Shown here piece after piece: positions 17,258 to 26,504 of a stretch of 56,629 nt of DNA. The DNA comes from SXZD01 sp034680345. Lineage in GTDB: Bacteria > Pseudomonadota > Gammaproteobacteria > Burkholderiales > Burkholderiaceae_B. Under the pieces are notes generated by a model. That model was given only the letters and a program-made list of their open reading frames with translations, did not search any database and had not been told where the DNA came from. The translations under genes were made by a program, and so were the position numbers. Within the stretch, counting starts at the first letter, position 1. Every line of letters begins with the position of its first letter. The DNA lies in the NCBI GenBank assembly GCA_034680345.1, contig JAXISZ010000013.1, positions 1-56,629 of the forward strand, given 5' to 3'.

Positions 17258-17935
17258 ATGAATATAAATAAAAAGCTTGATGTTTCACGTGAAACATACT
17301 TTAAAAAATTGCGACTGGTTGCAGACTCTTTGGGTCTTCAAGTTAAAGATGCGCAATTAAATTGTTTGTTAGATTACTTAGATTTATTGGAAAAATGGAA
17401 TCGTGTTTACAATTTAACAGCGATTAGAGCATATTCTGATATGTTTAAATTACATATTCTGGATTCAATGGTATTTATACCTATTTTAAATGCAATCAAT
17501 ATTAAAAAACCTTTGGGTAGTTTTTTAGATGTGGGTACGGGTGCTGGGTTGCCAGGTTTAGTTATTGCTATATTAAGGCCTGATATTGAAGTTACAATGA
17601 TAGAAAAAGTACAAAAAAAAGTTTCTTTTGTAACCCAAGCAATTGCTCATTTGGGCTTAAAAAATGCATACGTTGTTCACGGTCGTGCTGGGCAGCATGT
17701 TTTTGAGTATTCATTTGATGCCGTTATTTCTCGTGCATTTTCTGATTTGGTTTTTTTCTCAAATTTGGTTTCAAAGTATGTTCGGTCTGGTTCTTTGTTA
17801 TTTGCAATGAAAGGTAAAATACGGGAAAGGGACACCAATGTTTTAAATTGGAGATACTTGAACAGTGTAGACCTTTGTGTTCCTGAGTTGGATGCAAAGA
17901 GACATGTAATAATTCTTGAATTCATAAGAGGGTAG
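17258..17935 (+). CDS. rsmG: 16S rRNA 7-methylguanosine methyltransferase RsmG
   Basis: SAM-dependent methyltransferase acting on G527 of 16S rRNA (historically GidB). The SAM-binding loop DVGTGAGLPG is at residues 91-100 and the VISRAFSDL motif follows. Several in-frame starts exist (TTG 17204, ATG 17231, ATG 17258). I prefer 17258, which gives 225 residues, avoids the mnmG overlap and falls close to the usual 207-220. Residues 8-13 (DVSRET) are encoded by a perfect parS site, so this part of the gene serves two purposes. parA follows after three bases. Confidence 0.93.
   Translation: MNINKKLDVSRETYFKKLRLVADSLGLQVKDAQLNCLLDYLDLLEKWNRVYNLTAIRAYSDMFKLHILDSMVFIPILNAINIKKPLGSFLDVGTGAGLPGLVIAILRPDIEVTMIEKVQKKVSFVTQAIAHLGLKNAYVVHGRAGQHVFEYSFDAVISRAFSDLVFFSNLVSKYVRSGSLLFAMKGKIRERDTNVLNWRYLNSVDLCVPELDAKRHVIILEFIRG
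17281..17296 (+). promoter_or_regulatory. parS: parS site 2, inside rsmG
   Basis: A second perfect TGTTTCACGTGAAACA, lying in the rsmG coding sequence and encoding VSRET with the last base of the preceding Asp codon. Position 2.1 kb from site 1 and 1.4 kb before parB. A parS within gidB/rsmG is known from other bacteria. Confidence 0.95.
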
Positions 17936-17938
17936 GCA

Positions 17939-18718
17939 ATGGCCCATATTTTTTGTGTTACCAATCAAAAAGGCGGGGTTGGTAAAACAACAACAGCAGT
18001 TAATCTAGCAGCAGCGCTGAGTGCCAGAAAAAAACGTGTCTTATTGATAGATTTAGATCCGCAAGGCAATGCAACAATGGGGTCTGGTATTGATAAAAGA
18101 CAGTTACAGCGCTCAGTTTATGACGTGTTACTGGGCGAGGAGTCAATTGAAAATTGTAATGTGCGGGGTGAGGGCATTCCTTACGATGTATTGCCAACAA
18201 ATCGAAATTTATCTGGAGCTGAAATAGAGCTTGTTGGGGTGCAAAATCGTGAACTTCGATTAAGGCATGCTTTAGAAAAAGTGGCTGAACATTATGATTT
18301 TGTTTTAATTGATTGCCCGCCTTCATTATCAATGTTAACTTTAAATGGGTTGTGCAGCGCGACGGGCGTCATTATTCCCATGCAATGTGAATATTACGCA
18401 TTGGAAGGTTTAAGTGACTTAGTGAATATCATACGACAAATAACGGCTAATTTTAATTCAGACCTTAAGATTATAGGATTGCTTAGAGTTATGTATGATC
18501 CAAGAATAACGCTGGCTACGCAAGTTTCAGATCAATTGGATAATCATTTTCCAAAACAAGTTTTTAAAACAGTAATTCCAAGAAATGTGCGATTGGCTGA
18601 GGCACCTAGTTTTGGTCGCCCGGGGGTTATTTTTGATCGTTTAAGTAAGGGGGCCCAAGCTTATCTTCTGTTTGCTGATGAATTAATTGTTCGAGTAAAA
18701 CAAGGAATTAAAAAATGA
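17939..18718 (+). CDS. parA: Chromosome partitioning ATPase ParA
   Basis: ParA/Soj ATPase that moves and separates ParB-parS complexes. 259 residues with the deviant Walker A KGGVGKTT at 11-18, LLIDLDPQGNATMGSG, and LIDCPPSLSMLTLNG. ATG at 17939, three bases after rsmG stops, and its own stop overlaps the parB start by four bases (ATGA), so translation is coupled. Two parS sites lie within 3 kb. Close to chromosomal ParA of other betaproteobacteria, unlike the orphan ATPase at 78-842. Confidence 0.96.
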   Translation: MAHIFCVTNQKGGVGKTTTAVNLAAALSARKKRVLLIDLDPQGNATMGSGIDKRQLQRSVYDVLLGEESIENCNVRGEGIPYDVLPTNRNLSGAEIELVGVQNRELRLRHALEKVAEHYDFVLIDCPPSLSMLTLNGLCSATGVIIPMQCEYYALEGLSDLVNIIRQITANFNSDLKIIGLLRVMYDPRITLATQVSDQLDNHFPKQVFKTVIPRNVRLAEAPSFGRPGVIFDRLSKGAQAYLLFADELIVRVKQGIKK

Positions 18719-19608
18719 GTTCAAGCAAAAAAAACAAAGGGTTAGGCAAGGGCTTAGAATTATTGTTGGGCCCATCCGTAAGCATATCTGAGCCAGTTAG
18801 TGGCGAGGTTATTCAAAAAATAAAAGTTACGCAAATTCAAGCCGGAAAGTATCAGCCACGCTGTAAAATGGATGAGGTCGCTTTAAATGAATTGGCTGAG
18901 TCCATAAATAAACATGGTTTAATGCAGCCAATACTAGTTCGCTCTATTGCAAAAGAAAAATATGAAATTATTGCAGGGGAGAGAAGGTTCCGTGCATCGA
19001 TAATTGCAGGTTTTAAAGAAGTTCCTGTAATTATTAGGCAAATTCCTGACGAATCGGCGCTCGTTATGGCATTAATTGAAAATATTCAACGCGAAGACCT
19101 CAGTGCATTAGAAGAGGCCCAGGGAATTCAGCGATTGATTAAAGAGTTTGGCTTGACTCACGAGCAGGCTGCACATGCGGTTGGAAAGTCACGTAGTGCA
19201 ATTAGTAACTTATTGCGGTTATTGTCATTGCCTGCTGCTGTGCAAACCATGTTGGTTGCGGGTGACCTTGAAATGGGTCACGCAAGGGCTTTGTTGCCAT
19301 TGAGTGCTGCGCAGCAAACCACAACGGCGCATGAGGTTGTAAATCGACAATTGTCGGTGCGTGAAACTGAGAAATTAGTTGCTGTACGATTAGCTGCGAA
19401 AAATATAGCAAAATTAAACAAAGTTAAGTTAAAAGAAAATGCGTCAGCAGATATTGTAAAGCTGGAAGAGCAACTCTCGGATGCAATTGCGGCGAATGTT
19501 AAAATTAAAAGTACTAAAAAAGGCAATGGTATGTTATCAATTCATTTTAATTCATTAGATGAATTAGATGGAATTGTAGAGCGAATGGGATTTTTACAGA
19601 CGGCATAA
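18715..19608 (+). CDS. parB: Chromosome partitioning protein ParB
   Basis: CTP-dependent clamp that loads at parS and spreads along DNA. 297 residues. The ParB N-terminal domain shows YQPRCKMDEVALNELAESI, the box II motif GERRFRAS at 88-95 (CTP binding), then ENIQREDLSALEEA and the HTH segment HAVGKSRSAISNLLRLLSLP for parS recognition, and a C-terminal dimerisation region. It begins with KNKGLGKGLELLL, the ParA-stimulating N-terminal segment. The start overlaps parA. Confidence 0.96.
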   Translation: MSSSKKNKGLGKGLELLLGPSVSISEPVSGEVIQKIKVTQIQAGKYQPRCKMDEVALNELAESINKHGLMQPILVRSIAKEKYEIIAGERRFRASIIAGFKEVPVIIRQIPDESALVMALIENIQREDLSALEEAQGIQRLIKEFGLTHEQAAHAVGKSRSAISNLLRLLSLPAAVQTMLVAGDLEMGHARALLPLSAAQQTTTAHEVVNRQLSVRETEKLVAVRLAAKNIAKLNKVKLKENASADIVKLEEQLSDAIAANVKIKSTKKGNGMLSIHFNSLDELDGIVERMGFLQTA

Positions 19609-19791
19609 AATATGGCTATTAATAACTAATTTACCTTTCAGGTTTTCGATGTCGCTGCTACAAATAAACGTTGATTGTAAATATCAACACAAATTGGAAA
19701 CTTAAATTAAGTTAAAAAAAACTTGCACAGTTTGATTTTTACAATTAATAACTTGCTAATATTGTAAATGCACATTTAGTAATCGGGTGGT

Positions 19792-19820
19792 TTGACTGTG
19801 CGGGTAAGAGTCTCTATAAT
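19792..19820 (+). promoter_or_regulatory. sigma70 promoter of the atp operon
   Basis: TTGACT (19792-19797) and a consensus TATAAT (19815-19820) separated by exactly 17 bases. It is 36 bases before the likely atpI ATG and after the end of parB, and is the best promoter match in this part of the window. Confidence 0.75.
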
Positions 19821-19855
19821 CTTGAGGTTTGCCAGAAGGCGTGCGATTAGCCAAT

Positions 19856-20188
19856 ATGTGGACTTTTGTGAAAAAGCAGTGGATTGTTGGGTGTGTTTTT
19901 AGTTTTGCTTTAACAATGTTGTCTGTTTCTCATATGTTGTCTGCTTTGTGGGGTGTGTTGGCAGTGGCTTTGCCAAGTACATTTTTTGCGTTGAGGTTGT
20001 GTTTTGTTACATCGAATGCAAGCGCGAAAGCAGCTATTTTTCTGGTTGGTGAATTCTTAAAAATCGCGGCCACTTTAGTAATAATGGCCATTGCAGCTGT
20101 GTTTTACTCAGATTTAGTTTGGTGGGCTATGTTGCTGGCGCTGGTGGTTACGGTTAAGAGTTATTTTTTAACATTCATTTTAAAATAG
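19856..20188 (+). CDS. atpI: ATP synthase accessory protein I (AtpI)
   Basis: Small membrane protein at the head of the atp operon, implicated in assembly of the c-ring. From the ATG at 19856 it has 110 residues with four hydrophobic segments (about 8-28, 31-50, 61-84, 87-106) and no catalytic motif. The start is uncertain: TTG 19829 and GTG 19841 are in frame, and AGAAGG (19835-19840) is too close to the GTG and rather far from the ATG. Identified by topology and position before atpB more than by sequence. Confidence 0.8.
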   Translation: MWTFVKKQWIVGCVFSFALTMLSVSHMLSALWGVLAVALPSTFFALRLCFVTSNASAKAAIFLVGEFLKIAATLVIMAIAAVFYSDLVWWAMLLALVVTVKSYFLTFILK

Positions 20189-20191
20189 TAC

Positions 20192-21055
20192 ATGTCAACA
20201 GCAGCCGAACATGGTAATGGTCCAACACCATCTAGCTATATACAGCATCACTTGACTCACTTTCAGTCAGATCGTCAGCAATCTATGATTGATTTTTCAG
20301 TGGTGAGTTACGACACGGTTTTTTATTCATTATTGGCCGGCATTTGTGCAATTTTGTTTTTGCGTTTCGCTGTGGTGCGTGCAAGTGTTGGTATTCCTGG
20401 AAGATTTCAAGCGTTAGTAGAGATTCTTGTTGAAATGGTTGAGCAGCAATCTAAGGCGATTGTTCATGGAAATCGTACGTTTATAGCCCCTTTGGCATTA
20501 ACGGTGTTTATGTGGGTTGCGTTTATGAATGCCTTGGATTTGTTACCCTTAGATCTTTTGCCAAGGATCTGGGAGCATTTGGCACCAAGTTTTGGAATTG
20601 ATCCTGCGCATGCATATATGAGGATAGTCCCTTCTGCTGATTTAAATGCAACTTTGGGCATGTCATTAGGGGTCTTGATTTTGATGCTGTACTATAGTGT
20701 CAAAATTAAAGGTTTTTTTGGTTTTATTCGTGAGTTGTTTTGTGCCCCATTTGGGTCAAATCCCTTTCTTTGGGTGCCTAATTTTGTTTTAAATTTGATA
20801 GAGTTCGCCGCAAAAACAGTTTCTTTGGGTATGCGGTTATACGGTAATATGTATGCAGGCGAGCTTGTATTTATGCTTATTGCGTTGCTTGGTTCGGTGG
20901 CCGCATTTTCTACTGGCGGAGTTTTGGCGTTTGTTGGCCATGTGATAGCCGGTTCCTTGTGGGCAATTTTTCACATTTTAATTGTGCTTCTTCAGGCTTT
21001 TATATTTATGATGTTGACTCTAATATATATCGGACAAGCTCATCAGGCACACTGA
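20192..21055 (+). CDS. atpB: ATP synthase Fo subunit a
   Basis: Membrane stator subunit forming the proton half-channels. 287 residues, hydrophobic, with the essential arginine in SLGMRLYGNMYAGE (R215) and the preceding LNLIEFAAKTV helix. Length is close to other betaproteobacterial AtpB. It follows atpI by three bases; no strong ribosome-binding site, so translation may be coupled. Confidence 0.96.
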   Translation: MSTAAEHGNGPTPSSYIQHHLTHFQSDRQQSMIDFSVVSYDTVFYSLLAGICAILFLRFAVVRASVGIPGRFQALVEILVEMVEQQSKAIVHGNRTFIAPLALTVFMWVAFMNALDLLPLDLLPRIWEHLAPSFGIDPAHAYMRIVPSADLNATLGMSLGVLILMLYYSVKIKGFFGFIRELFCAPFGSNPFLWVPNFVLNLIEFAAKTVSLGMRLYGNMYAGELVFMLIALLGSVAAFSTGGVLAFVGHVIAGSLWAIFHILIVLLQAFIFMMLTLIYIGQAHQAH

Positions 21056-21139
21056 CCATCTTAACAAATCTTTTTGCGCCTCTTTCAAGGGGCTGCAAGT
21101 TAATTTCATTTTTAATTTTTTAAAACTAAAGGAGTTTTT

Positions 21140-21382
21140 ATGACTAACGTTGCTATCGTTGCTTTGGCTTGCGCTTTTATTATTGGTTTGGGTGCAATTG
21201 GCGCCTGTATTGGTATCGCAATTATGGGTGGTAAATACCTTGAGGCATCAGCTCGCCAGCCAGAATTAATGAACGAATTGCAAACTAAGATGTTTGTTTT
21301 GGCTGGTTTGATTGATGCTGCATTTTTGATTGGTGTTGGTATTGCAATGTTGTTTGCATATGCTAACCCATTTGTTGGTTGA
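21140..21382 (+). CDS. atpE: ATP synthase Fo subunit c
   Basis: Proteolipid that forms the rotating c-ring. 80 residues: two membrane helices joined by the polar loop ARQPE (38-42). The ion-binding carboxylate is Asp59 in AGLIDAAF. No glutamate/glutamine pair of sodium-type c subunits is seen, so proton coupling is inferred. ATG follows AAAGGAG with good spacing, fitting the high stoichiometry needed. Confidence 0.97.
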   Translation: MTNVAIVALACAFIIGLGAIGACIGIAIMGGKYLEASARQPELMNELQTKMFVLAGLIDAAFLIGVGIAMLFAYANPFVG

Positions 21383-21451
21383 TTTAAGGACATTCCTTAG
21401 ACGGACTATACGTATGGGTTTTTAATCTATACGTTTTAAAGGGAAAAAACC

Positions 21452-21922
21452 GTGAATCTTAACGCAACGTTGTTTGCTCAGCTCGTCGTTTTCTTTGTTT
21501 TGGCTTGGTTTACAATGAAATTTGTATGGCCGCCAATGATGAAAGTTCTAGATGAGCGAGCTAAAAAAATTGCTGATGGATTGGCAGCTGCCGAAAAAGG
21601 CAAGGCTGCTTTAGCAGATGCAAATATTCGAGTAGAGCAAGAGTTGTCAAAAATACGAACTGAAACTAAGCAACGAATTGGTGATGCAGAAAAAAGAGCA
21701 GCCCAAATCGTGGAAGAGGCTAAGCATCAGGCTGAGCTTGAAAAAAAGCGGATTCTTGCTCAAGCAGAGGAAGAGGCTGCACATGGGGCTCAACGAGTTC
21801 GTGAGCAATTGCGTGCACAGTTAGCTGAATTGGTGGTGACGGGTGCCGAACAAATTTTGAAAAAAGAAATTAACGCACAAGCTCACGCTGAATTGATTGG
21901 CCAACTAAAGGCGCAACTTTGA
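21452..21922 (+). CDS. atpF: ATP synthase Fo subunit b
   Basis: Peripheral stalk subunit. 156 residues with one N-terminal membrane helix (about 5-25, LFAQLVVFFVLAWFTMKFVW) followed by a long charged coiled coil, the standard b-subunit design and length (156 in E. coli). Start codon GTG at 21452 after AAAGGGAAA. Confidence 0.96.
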   Translation: MNLNATLFAQLVVFFVLAWFTMKFVWPPMMKVLDERAKKIADGLAAAEKGKAALADANIRVEQELSKIRTETKQRIGDAEKRAAQIVEEAKHQAELEKKRILAQAEEEAAHGAQRVREQLRAQLAELVVTGAEQILKKEINAQAHAELIGQLKAQL

Positions 21923-21947
21923 ATAACAGAGCTATCAAGGAATCATT

Positions 21948-22481
21948 ATGGTTGAACAAGCCACATTAGCTCGACCTTATGCACAGGCTGTTTTTGATAT
22001 TGCTTCTAAGCAAGGGTTTGATCAGTGGACTCAGTGGCTAGAAATATGGGCGGTTGTTGCAAGCAATCCAGACATTGCTTTGTTGGTCAACGATCCTAAG
22101 TTAAAAAATCAGGAAATTTTGGATGTTTTTGTTTTGTTAACAAAAACTCCCGAGGTGCCGGAAGCTAGGAACTTTTTAAAGACGGTTGTTGAAAACAAAA
22201 GGGTGAATGCGCTGCCAGAAATAAAACGCCAATTTATTGCATTGAGAAACGCAAAAGAAGGAGTTGTGGATGCAATTATTGAAAGTGCGTTTCCAATGGA
22301 TGAAAATGCGATCTCCGAATTGTTACCAATTCTAGAAAAAGAGTTTGGACGTCGGTTAAAAGCAAAAGCAGTACACAATCCAGAGTTAATTGGTGGTGTG
22401 CGAGTGGCAGTTGGTGATCAATGCTATGACGCCTCAGTAAGGGGTCGTCTTGATGCAATGAAAGCTGCTATCGTAGCCTGA
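21948..22481 (+). CDS. atpH: ATP synthase F1 subunit delta
   Basis: Links the b stalk to the top of the F1 head. 177 residues, exactly the length of the E. coli subunit. The N terminus ATLARPYAQAVFDIA is the typical helical-bundle start, and the C terminus LIGGVRVAVGDQCYDASVRGRL carries the conserved G-G-x-x-x-x-x-G-D-x-x-x-D-x-S family signature. ATG preceded by AAGGAA. Position between atpF and atpA is standard. Confidence 0.95.
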   Translation: MVEQATLARPYAQAVFDIASKQGFDQWTQWLEIWAVVASNPDIALLVNDPKLKNQEILDVFVLLTKTPEVPEARNFLKTVVENKRVNALPEIKRQFIALRNAKEGVVDAIIESAFPMDENAISELLPILEKEFGRRLKAKAVHNPELIGGVRVAVGDQCYDASVRGRLDAMKAAIVA

Positions 22482-22513
22482 ATATAGGCCTATAAAGAAT
22501 TTGGAGAATCAAT

Positions 22514-24055
22514 ATGCAGATAAACCCCTCTGAAATCAGTGATCTGATTAAGAGCCGGATAGAGGGCTTAGGATCATCGTCCAATATCCGAACCCAAGGA
22601 ACCGTGATTTCCGTGAGCGATGGCATTTGTCGTGTTCATGGTTTATCAGATGTTATGCAAGGTGAGATGTTGGAGTTTCCTGGAAATACATATGGCTTAG
22701 CTTTGAATCTTGAAAGAGATTCGGTTGGTGCTGTTATTTTGGGAGACTATGAGCATATTTCTGAAGGCGATACTGTTAAATGTACGGGTCGTATTTTAGA
22801 GGTGCCAATTGGTCCTGAGTTAATTGGTCGCGTTGTTAATGCCTTGGGAGACCCTATAGATGGTAAAGGTCCAATTGGAAACCAATTAACTGATGTGATC
22901 GAAAAAGTGGCTCCAGGTGTAATTTGGCGCAAATCCGTTTCACAACCTGTACAGACAGGTTTGAAAGCGATTGATTCCATGGTGCCTGTGGGTCGCGGAC
23001 AGCGTGAGTTAATCATTGGTGACCGCCAAACAGGTAAAACAGCAGTGGCTGTTGATGCAATTATTAATCAAAAAGGTAAAGACCTTATTTGTATTTATGT
23101 TGCGATTGGGCAGAAAGCATCTTCAATTCAAAACGTAGTACGTAAGTTACAAGAGACTGGCGCAATGGAGTACACGATTGTTGTTGCTGCCTCTGCGTCT
23201 GAGTCTGCTGCAATGCAGTATCTTGCGCCTTACTCCGGCTGTACAATGGGTGAGTATTTTCGTGATCGTGGCCAAGATGCCTTGATTATTTATGATGACT
23301 TGACCAAACAAGCTTGGGCCTATCGTCAAATCTCTTTGCTTTTGCGTCGTCCACCTGGTCGCGAAGCTTACCCAGGCGATGTATTTTACTTGCACAGTCG
23401 TTTGTTAGAGAGAGCAGCTAGAGTTTCTGAAGAGTACGTTGAGAAATTTACCCAAGGTGCTGTTAAAGGTAAAACAGGTTCATTAACCGCCTTGCCTGTA
23501 ATCGAAACTCAGGCTGGCGACGTCACAGCTTTTGTGCCAACTAACGTAATTTCGATTACGGACGGTCAGATTTTCTTGGAAACAGACTTGTTCAATGCGG
23601 GTATTCGGCCTGCTATTAACGCAGGTATTTCCGTTTCTCGTGTTGGTGGTGCGGCTCAGACAAAAGTAATTAAAAAGCTTTCCGGTGGTATTCGGACAGA
23701 CCTGGCTCAATATCGTGAATTGGCAGCGTTTGCGCAATTTGCTTCAGATTTGGACGAGGCAACTCGTAAGCAATTGGAGCGTGGTCGCAGAGTTGTTGAG
23801 CTTTTAAAACAACCTCAATACCGTCCATTGCAGGTATGGGAGTTAGCAGTATCTTTATTTGCTGTTAATAATGCGTACTTAGATGATGTAGATGTAAATC
23901 AAGTATTGGCATTCGAAGCGGGTTTACGTAGTTATTTACAGACAAGTTATCAGTCTTTGATTGACAACATTGAAGCGACTAAAGACCTTAGCAAAGAAGA
24001 TGAAAGCAAGCTTCATGAAGCAATTCAGTCTTTCAAAAAGACTTCTGCGTATTGA
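22514..24055 (+). CDS. atpA: ATP synthase F1 subunit alpha
   Basis: Non-catalytic nucleotide-binding subunit of F1. 513 residues, the same length as in E. coli. P-loop GDRQTGKT at 169-176, the conserved SISRVGG-type segment (SVSRVGGAAQ) that contributes the arginine finger, and PRHP-free RRPPGREAYPGDVFYLHSRLLERAA. ATG after GGAGAATC. Confidence 0.98.
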   Translation: MQINPSEISDLIKSRIEGLGSSSNIRTQGTVISVSDGICRVHGLSDVMQGEMLEFPGNTYGLALNLERDSVGAVILGDYEHISEGDTVKCTGRILEVPIGPELIGRVVNALGDPIDGKGPIGNQLTDVIEKVAPGVIWRKSVSQPVQTGLKAIDSMVPVGRGQRELIIGDRQTGKTAVAVDAIINQKGKDLICIYVAIGQKASSIQNVVRKLQETGAMEYTIVVAASASESAAMQYLAPYSGCTMGEYFRDRGQDALIIYDDLTKQAWAYRQISLLLRRPPGREAYPGDVFYLHSRLLERAARVSEEYVEKFTQGAVKGKTGSLTALPVIETQAGDVTAFVPTNVISITDGQIFLETDLFNAGIRPAINAGISVSRVGGAAQTKVIKKLSGGIRTDLAQYRELAAFAQFASDLDEATRKQLERGRRVVELLKQPQYRPLQVWELAVSLFAVNNAYLDDVDVNQVLAFEAGLRSYLQTSYQSLIDNIEATKDLSKEDESKLHEAIQSFKKTSAY

Positions 24056-24133
24056 TCCTCTTGTGACAATTAATATCAATTTGCGCGATGATTGTAAATT
24101 TAATCGATTATTGCGCTGTCAGGACGATTAACT

Positions 24134-25003
24134 ATGCCAGGAATGAAGGAAATTCGGAATAAGATCAAGAGCGTTCAAAACACGCGAAAGATCACTAAAG
24201 CCATGGAAATGGTCGCAGCATCAAAAATGCGAAAAGCACAAGATCGTATGCGCAGTGCGCGTCCTTATGCTGAAAAAATTCGCAATATATGTGCAAATTT
24301 ATCAAGGGCCAATCCAGAGTATAAACATGAATACATGATTGTTCGTGAAAAAATCACGAAAGTCGGTGTTATTGTTGTAAGTACAGACAAAGGGTTGTGT
24401 GGTGGATTAAACACCAATATTTTGCGGGTTGTAACCCAAAAATTTAAATCACTAGAAGACGCTGGAATTCATGTTAATGCAGTTGCAATTGGCGGAAAAG
24501 GCTTGGGTTTTTTAAATAGAATGGGTGTTGAAGTTGTTTCTCAAGTTACCCAACTTGGAGATACGCCCCATTTGGAGCGTTTGATTGGCGCAATTAAAGT
24601 TCAACTTGATGCGTATGTGGCCAATGAAGTTGATGTAGTCTATTTAGCATACACTCGGTTTATTAACACAATGAAGCAAGAGCCAGTGATCGAGCAATTG
24701 TTACCTTTGTCTTCAGACAAACTGGTTGCTGATTCACGAGCTAATTCTTGGGATTACATTTATGAGCCAGACGCAAAATCCGTTTTAGAAAACCTTTTGC
24801 TTCGTTATGTTGAAGCATTGGTTTATCAAGCTGTTACCGAAAATATGGCCTCAGAGCAATCCGCTAGGATGGTAGCTATGAAAGCCGCCTCTGATAATGC
24901 AAAAACAGTTATTAATGATTTGCAATTAACATATAACAAAGCTCGTCAAGCAGCGATTACAAAAGAATTGGCTGAGATTGTAGGTGGAGCATCCGCTGTT
25001 TAG
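24134..25003 (+). CDS. atpG: ATP synthase F1 subunit gamma
   Basis: Central rotor shaft. 289 residues (287 in E. coli). The N-terminal helix KEIRNKIKSVQNTRKITKAM with EMVAASKMRKAQ, the mid-protein STDKGLCGGLN and the C-terminal helix MKAASDNA...ITKELAEIVGGA are the family signatures. ATG preceded by AGGACGATTAAC; a 78-base gap separates it from atpA. Confidence 0.97.
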   Translation: MPGMKEIRNKIKSVQNTRKITKAMEMVAASKMRKAQDRMRSARPYAEKIRNICANLSRANPEYKHEYMIVREKITKVGVIVVSTDKGLCGGLNTNILRVVTQKFKSLEDAGIHVNAVAIGGKGLGFLNRMGVEVVSQVTQLGDTPHLERLIGAIKVQLDAYVANEVDVVYLAYTRFINTMKQEPVIEQLLPLSSDKLVADSRANSWDYIYEPDAKSVLENLLLRYVEALVYQAVTENMASEQSARMVAMKAASDNAKTVINDLQLTYNKARQAAITKELAEIVGGASAV

Positions 25004-25052
25004 TGAATGCTTTTGTAGTCTGCATAAAAGATTTTGAATTAAGGAAAACACA

Positions 25053-26444
25053 ATGAGTACTGCGATAAATGAAGGAAAGATCGTACAGTGCATCGGTGCG
25101 GTTATCGATGTGGAATTCCCACGTGATGCAATACCAAAAGTTTACGATGCGTTGGTAATGGATGGATCTGATTTAACACTTGAAGTACAGCAACAATTGG
25201 GTGATGGTGTCATTCGTTCAATTTGTTTAGGTTCTTCAGATGGCTTGCGTCGTGGCATGGTTGTCAAAAACACTGGAAAACCTATTAATGTACCTGTTGG
25301 TACGGCTACTTTGGGTCGCATTATGGACGTATTAGGACGACCCATTGATGAGGCAGGCCCGGTACAGGCTGAGTCGGTTCGATCAATTCATCAAAAAGCC
25401 CCTGATTTTGATGAGCTATCACCATCTTCTGAATTATTAGAAACCGGTATTAAGGTGATTGACCTGATTTGTCCTTTCGCTAAGGGTGGTAAGGTTGGTT
25501 TGTTTGGTGGTGCCGGTGTCGGTAAAACCGTAAACATGATGGAATTGATCAATAATATCGCTAAGCAACACGGTGGTTATTCTGTTTTTGCTGGTGTAGG
25601 TGAGCGTACACGTGAAGGCAATGACTTTTATCATGAAATGAAAGATTCTAATGTTTTAGACAAAGTTGCTCTAGTTTATGGCCAAATGAATGAGCCCCCA
25701 GGTAATCGTTTACGTGTGGCTTTAACTGGTTTAACAATGGCTGAACATTTCCGTGATGAAGGGCGAGATGTTTTATTGTTTGTTGATAACATTTATCGTT
25801 TCACCTTGGCGGGTACAGAGGTTTCAGCTCTTTTGGGTCGTATGCCGTCTGCGGTAGGTTATCAGCCAACTTTGGCTGAGGAAATGGGGAGGCTCCAAGA
25901 GCGCATTACATCTACGAAAAAAGGCTCGATCACTTCAGTTCAAGCGGTGTATGTTCCCGCAGATGATTTAACCGACCCATCACCAGCAACTACTTTTGGC
26001 CACTTAGATGCCACTGTTGTTTTAAGCCGAGACATCGCGGCTTTGGGTATTTATCCTGCAGTAGATCCTTTGGATTCAACTAGCCGTCAGGTTGATCCTA
26101 ATATTATTGGTGATGAGCATTACACCGTAACACGTAGGGTCCAAGCAACTTTACAACGTTACAAAGAGTTGCGTGACATTATTGCTATTTTAGGTATGGA
26201 CGAATTAAGTCCTGAAGATAAGCTTTCTGTGTCTCGTGCACGGCGTATCCAACGTTTCTTGTCTCAACCTTTTACTGTGGCTGAGGTTTTCACTGGTTCG
26301 CCTGGTAAGTATGTACCGTTAAAAGAAACAATTCGTGGATTCAAGATGATTGTTGATGGCGAATGTGATCATTTACCTGAACAAGCGTTTTATATGGTTG
26401 GTTCTATTGACGAAGTTTTCGACAAAGCCAAACGCCTCCAATAA
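25053..26444 (+). CDS. atpD: ATP synthase F1 subunit beta
   Basis: Catalytic subunit of F1 that makes or hydrolyses ATP. 463 residues; P-loop GGAGVGKT at 152-159, catalytic glutamate in GVGERTREGND, and the LLFVDNIYRFTLAGTEVSALLGRMPSAVGYQPTL segment containing Walker B and the DELSEED-equivalent ELSPEDKL further on. ATG preceded by AAGGAAAACACA. Confidence 0.98.
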   Translation: MSTAINEGKIVQCIGAVIDVEFPRDAIPKVYDALVMDGSDLTLEVQQQLGDGVIRSICLGSSDGLRRGMVVKNTGKPINVPVGTATLGRIMDVLGRPIDEAGPVQAESVRSIHQKAPDFDELSPSSELLETGIKVIDLICPFAKGGKVGLFGGAGVGKTVNMMELINNIAKQHGGYSVFAGVGERTREGNDFYHEMKDSNVLDKVALVYGQMNEPPGNRLRVALTGLTMAEHFRDEGRDVLLFVDNIYRFTLAGTEVSALLGRMPSAVGYQPTLAEEMGRLQERITSTKKGSITSVQAVYVPADDLTDPSPATTFGHLDATVVLSRDIAALGIYPAVDPLDSTSRQVDPNIIGDEHYTVTRRVQATLQRYKELRDIIAILGMDELSPEDKLSVSRARRIQRFLSQPFTVAEVFTGSPGKYVPLKETIRGFKMIVDGECDHLPEQAFYMVGSIDEVFDKAKRLQ

Positions 26445-26504
26445 TTGATTTAGTGGTGGACAGAGGCTGTTTTGGTCTCTGTTCAAAACAAGGAAGGAAA
26501 AGTA

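Noticed and set aside
20464..20661. Antisense or other-frame ORFs of 60-110 residues across core genes
   Set aside because: They lie inside strongly coding genes, have no family motifs or ribosome-binding sites and reflect the AT-rich composition.
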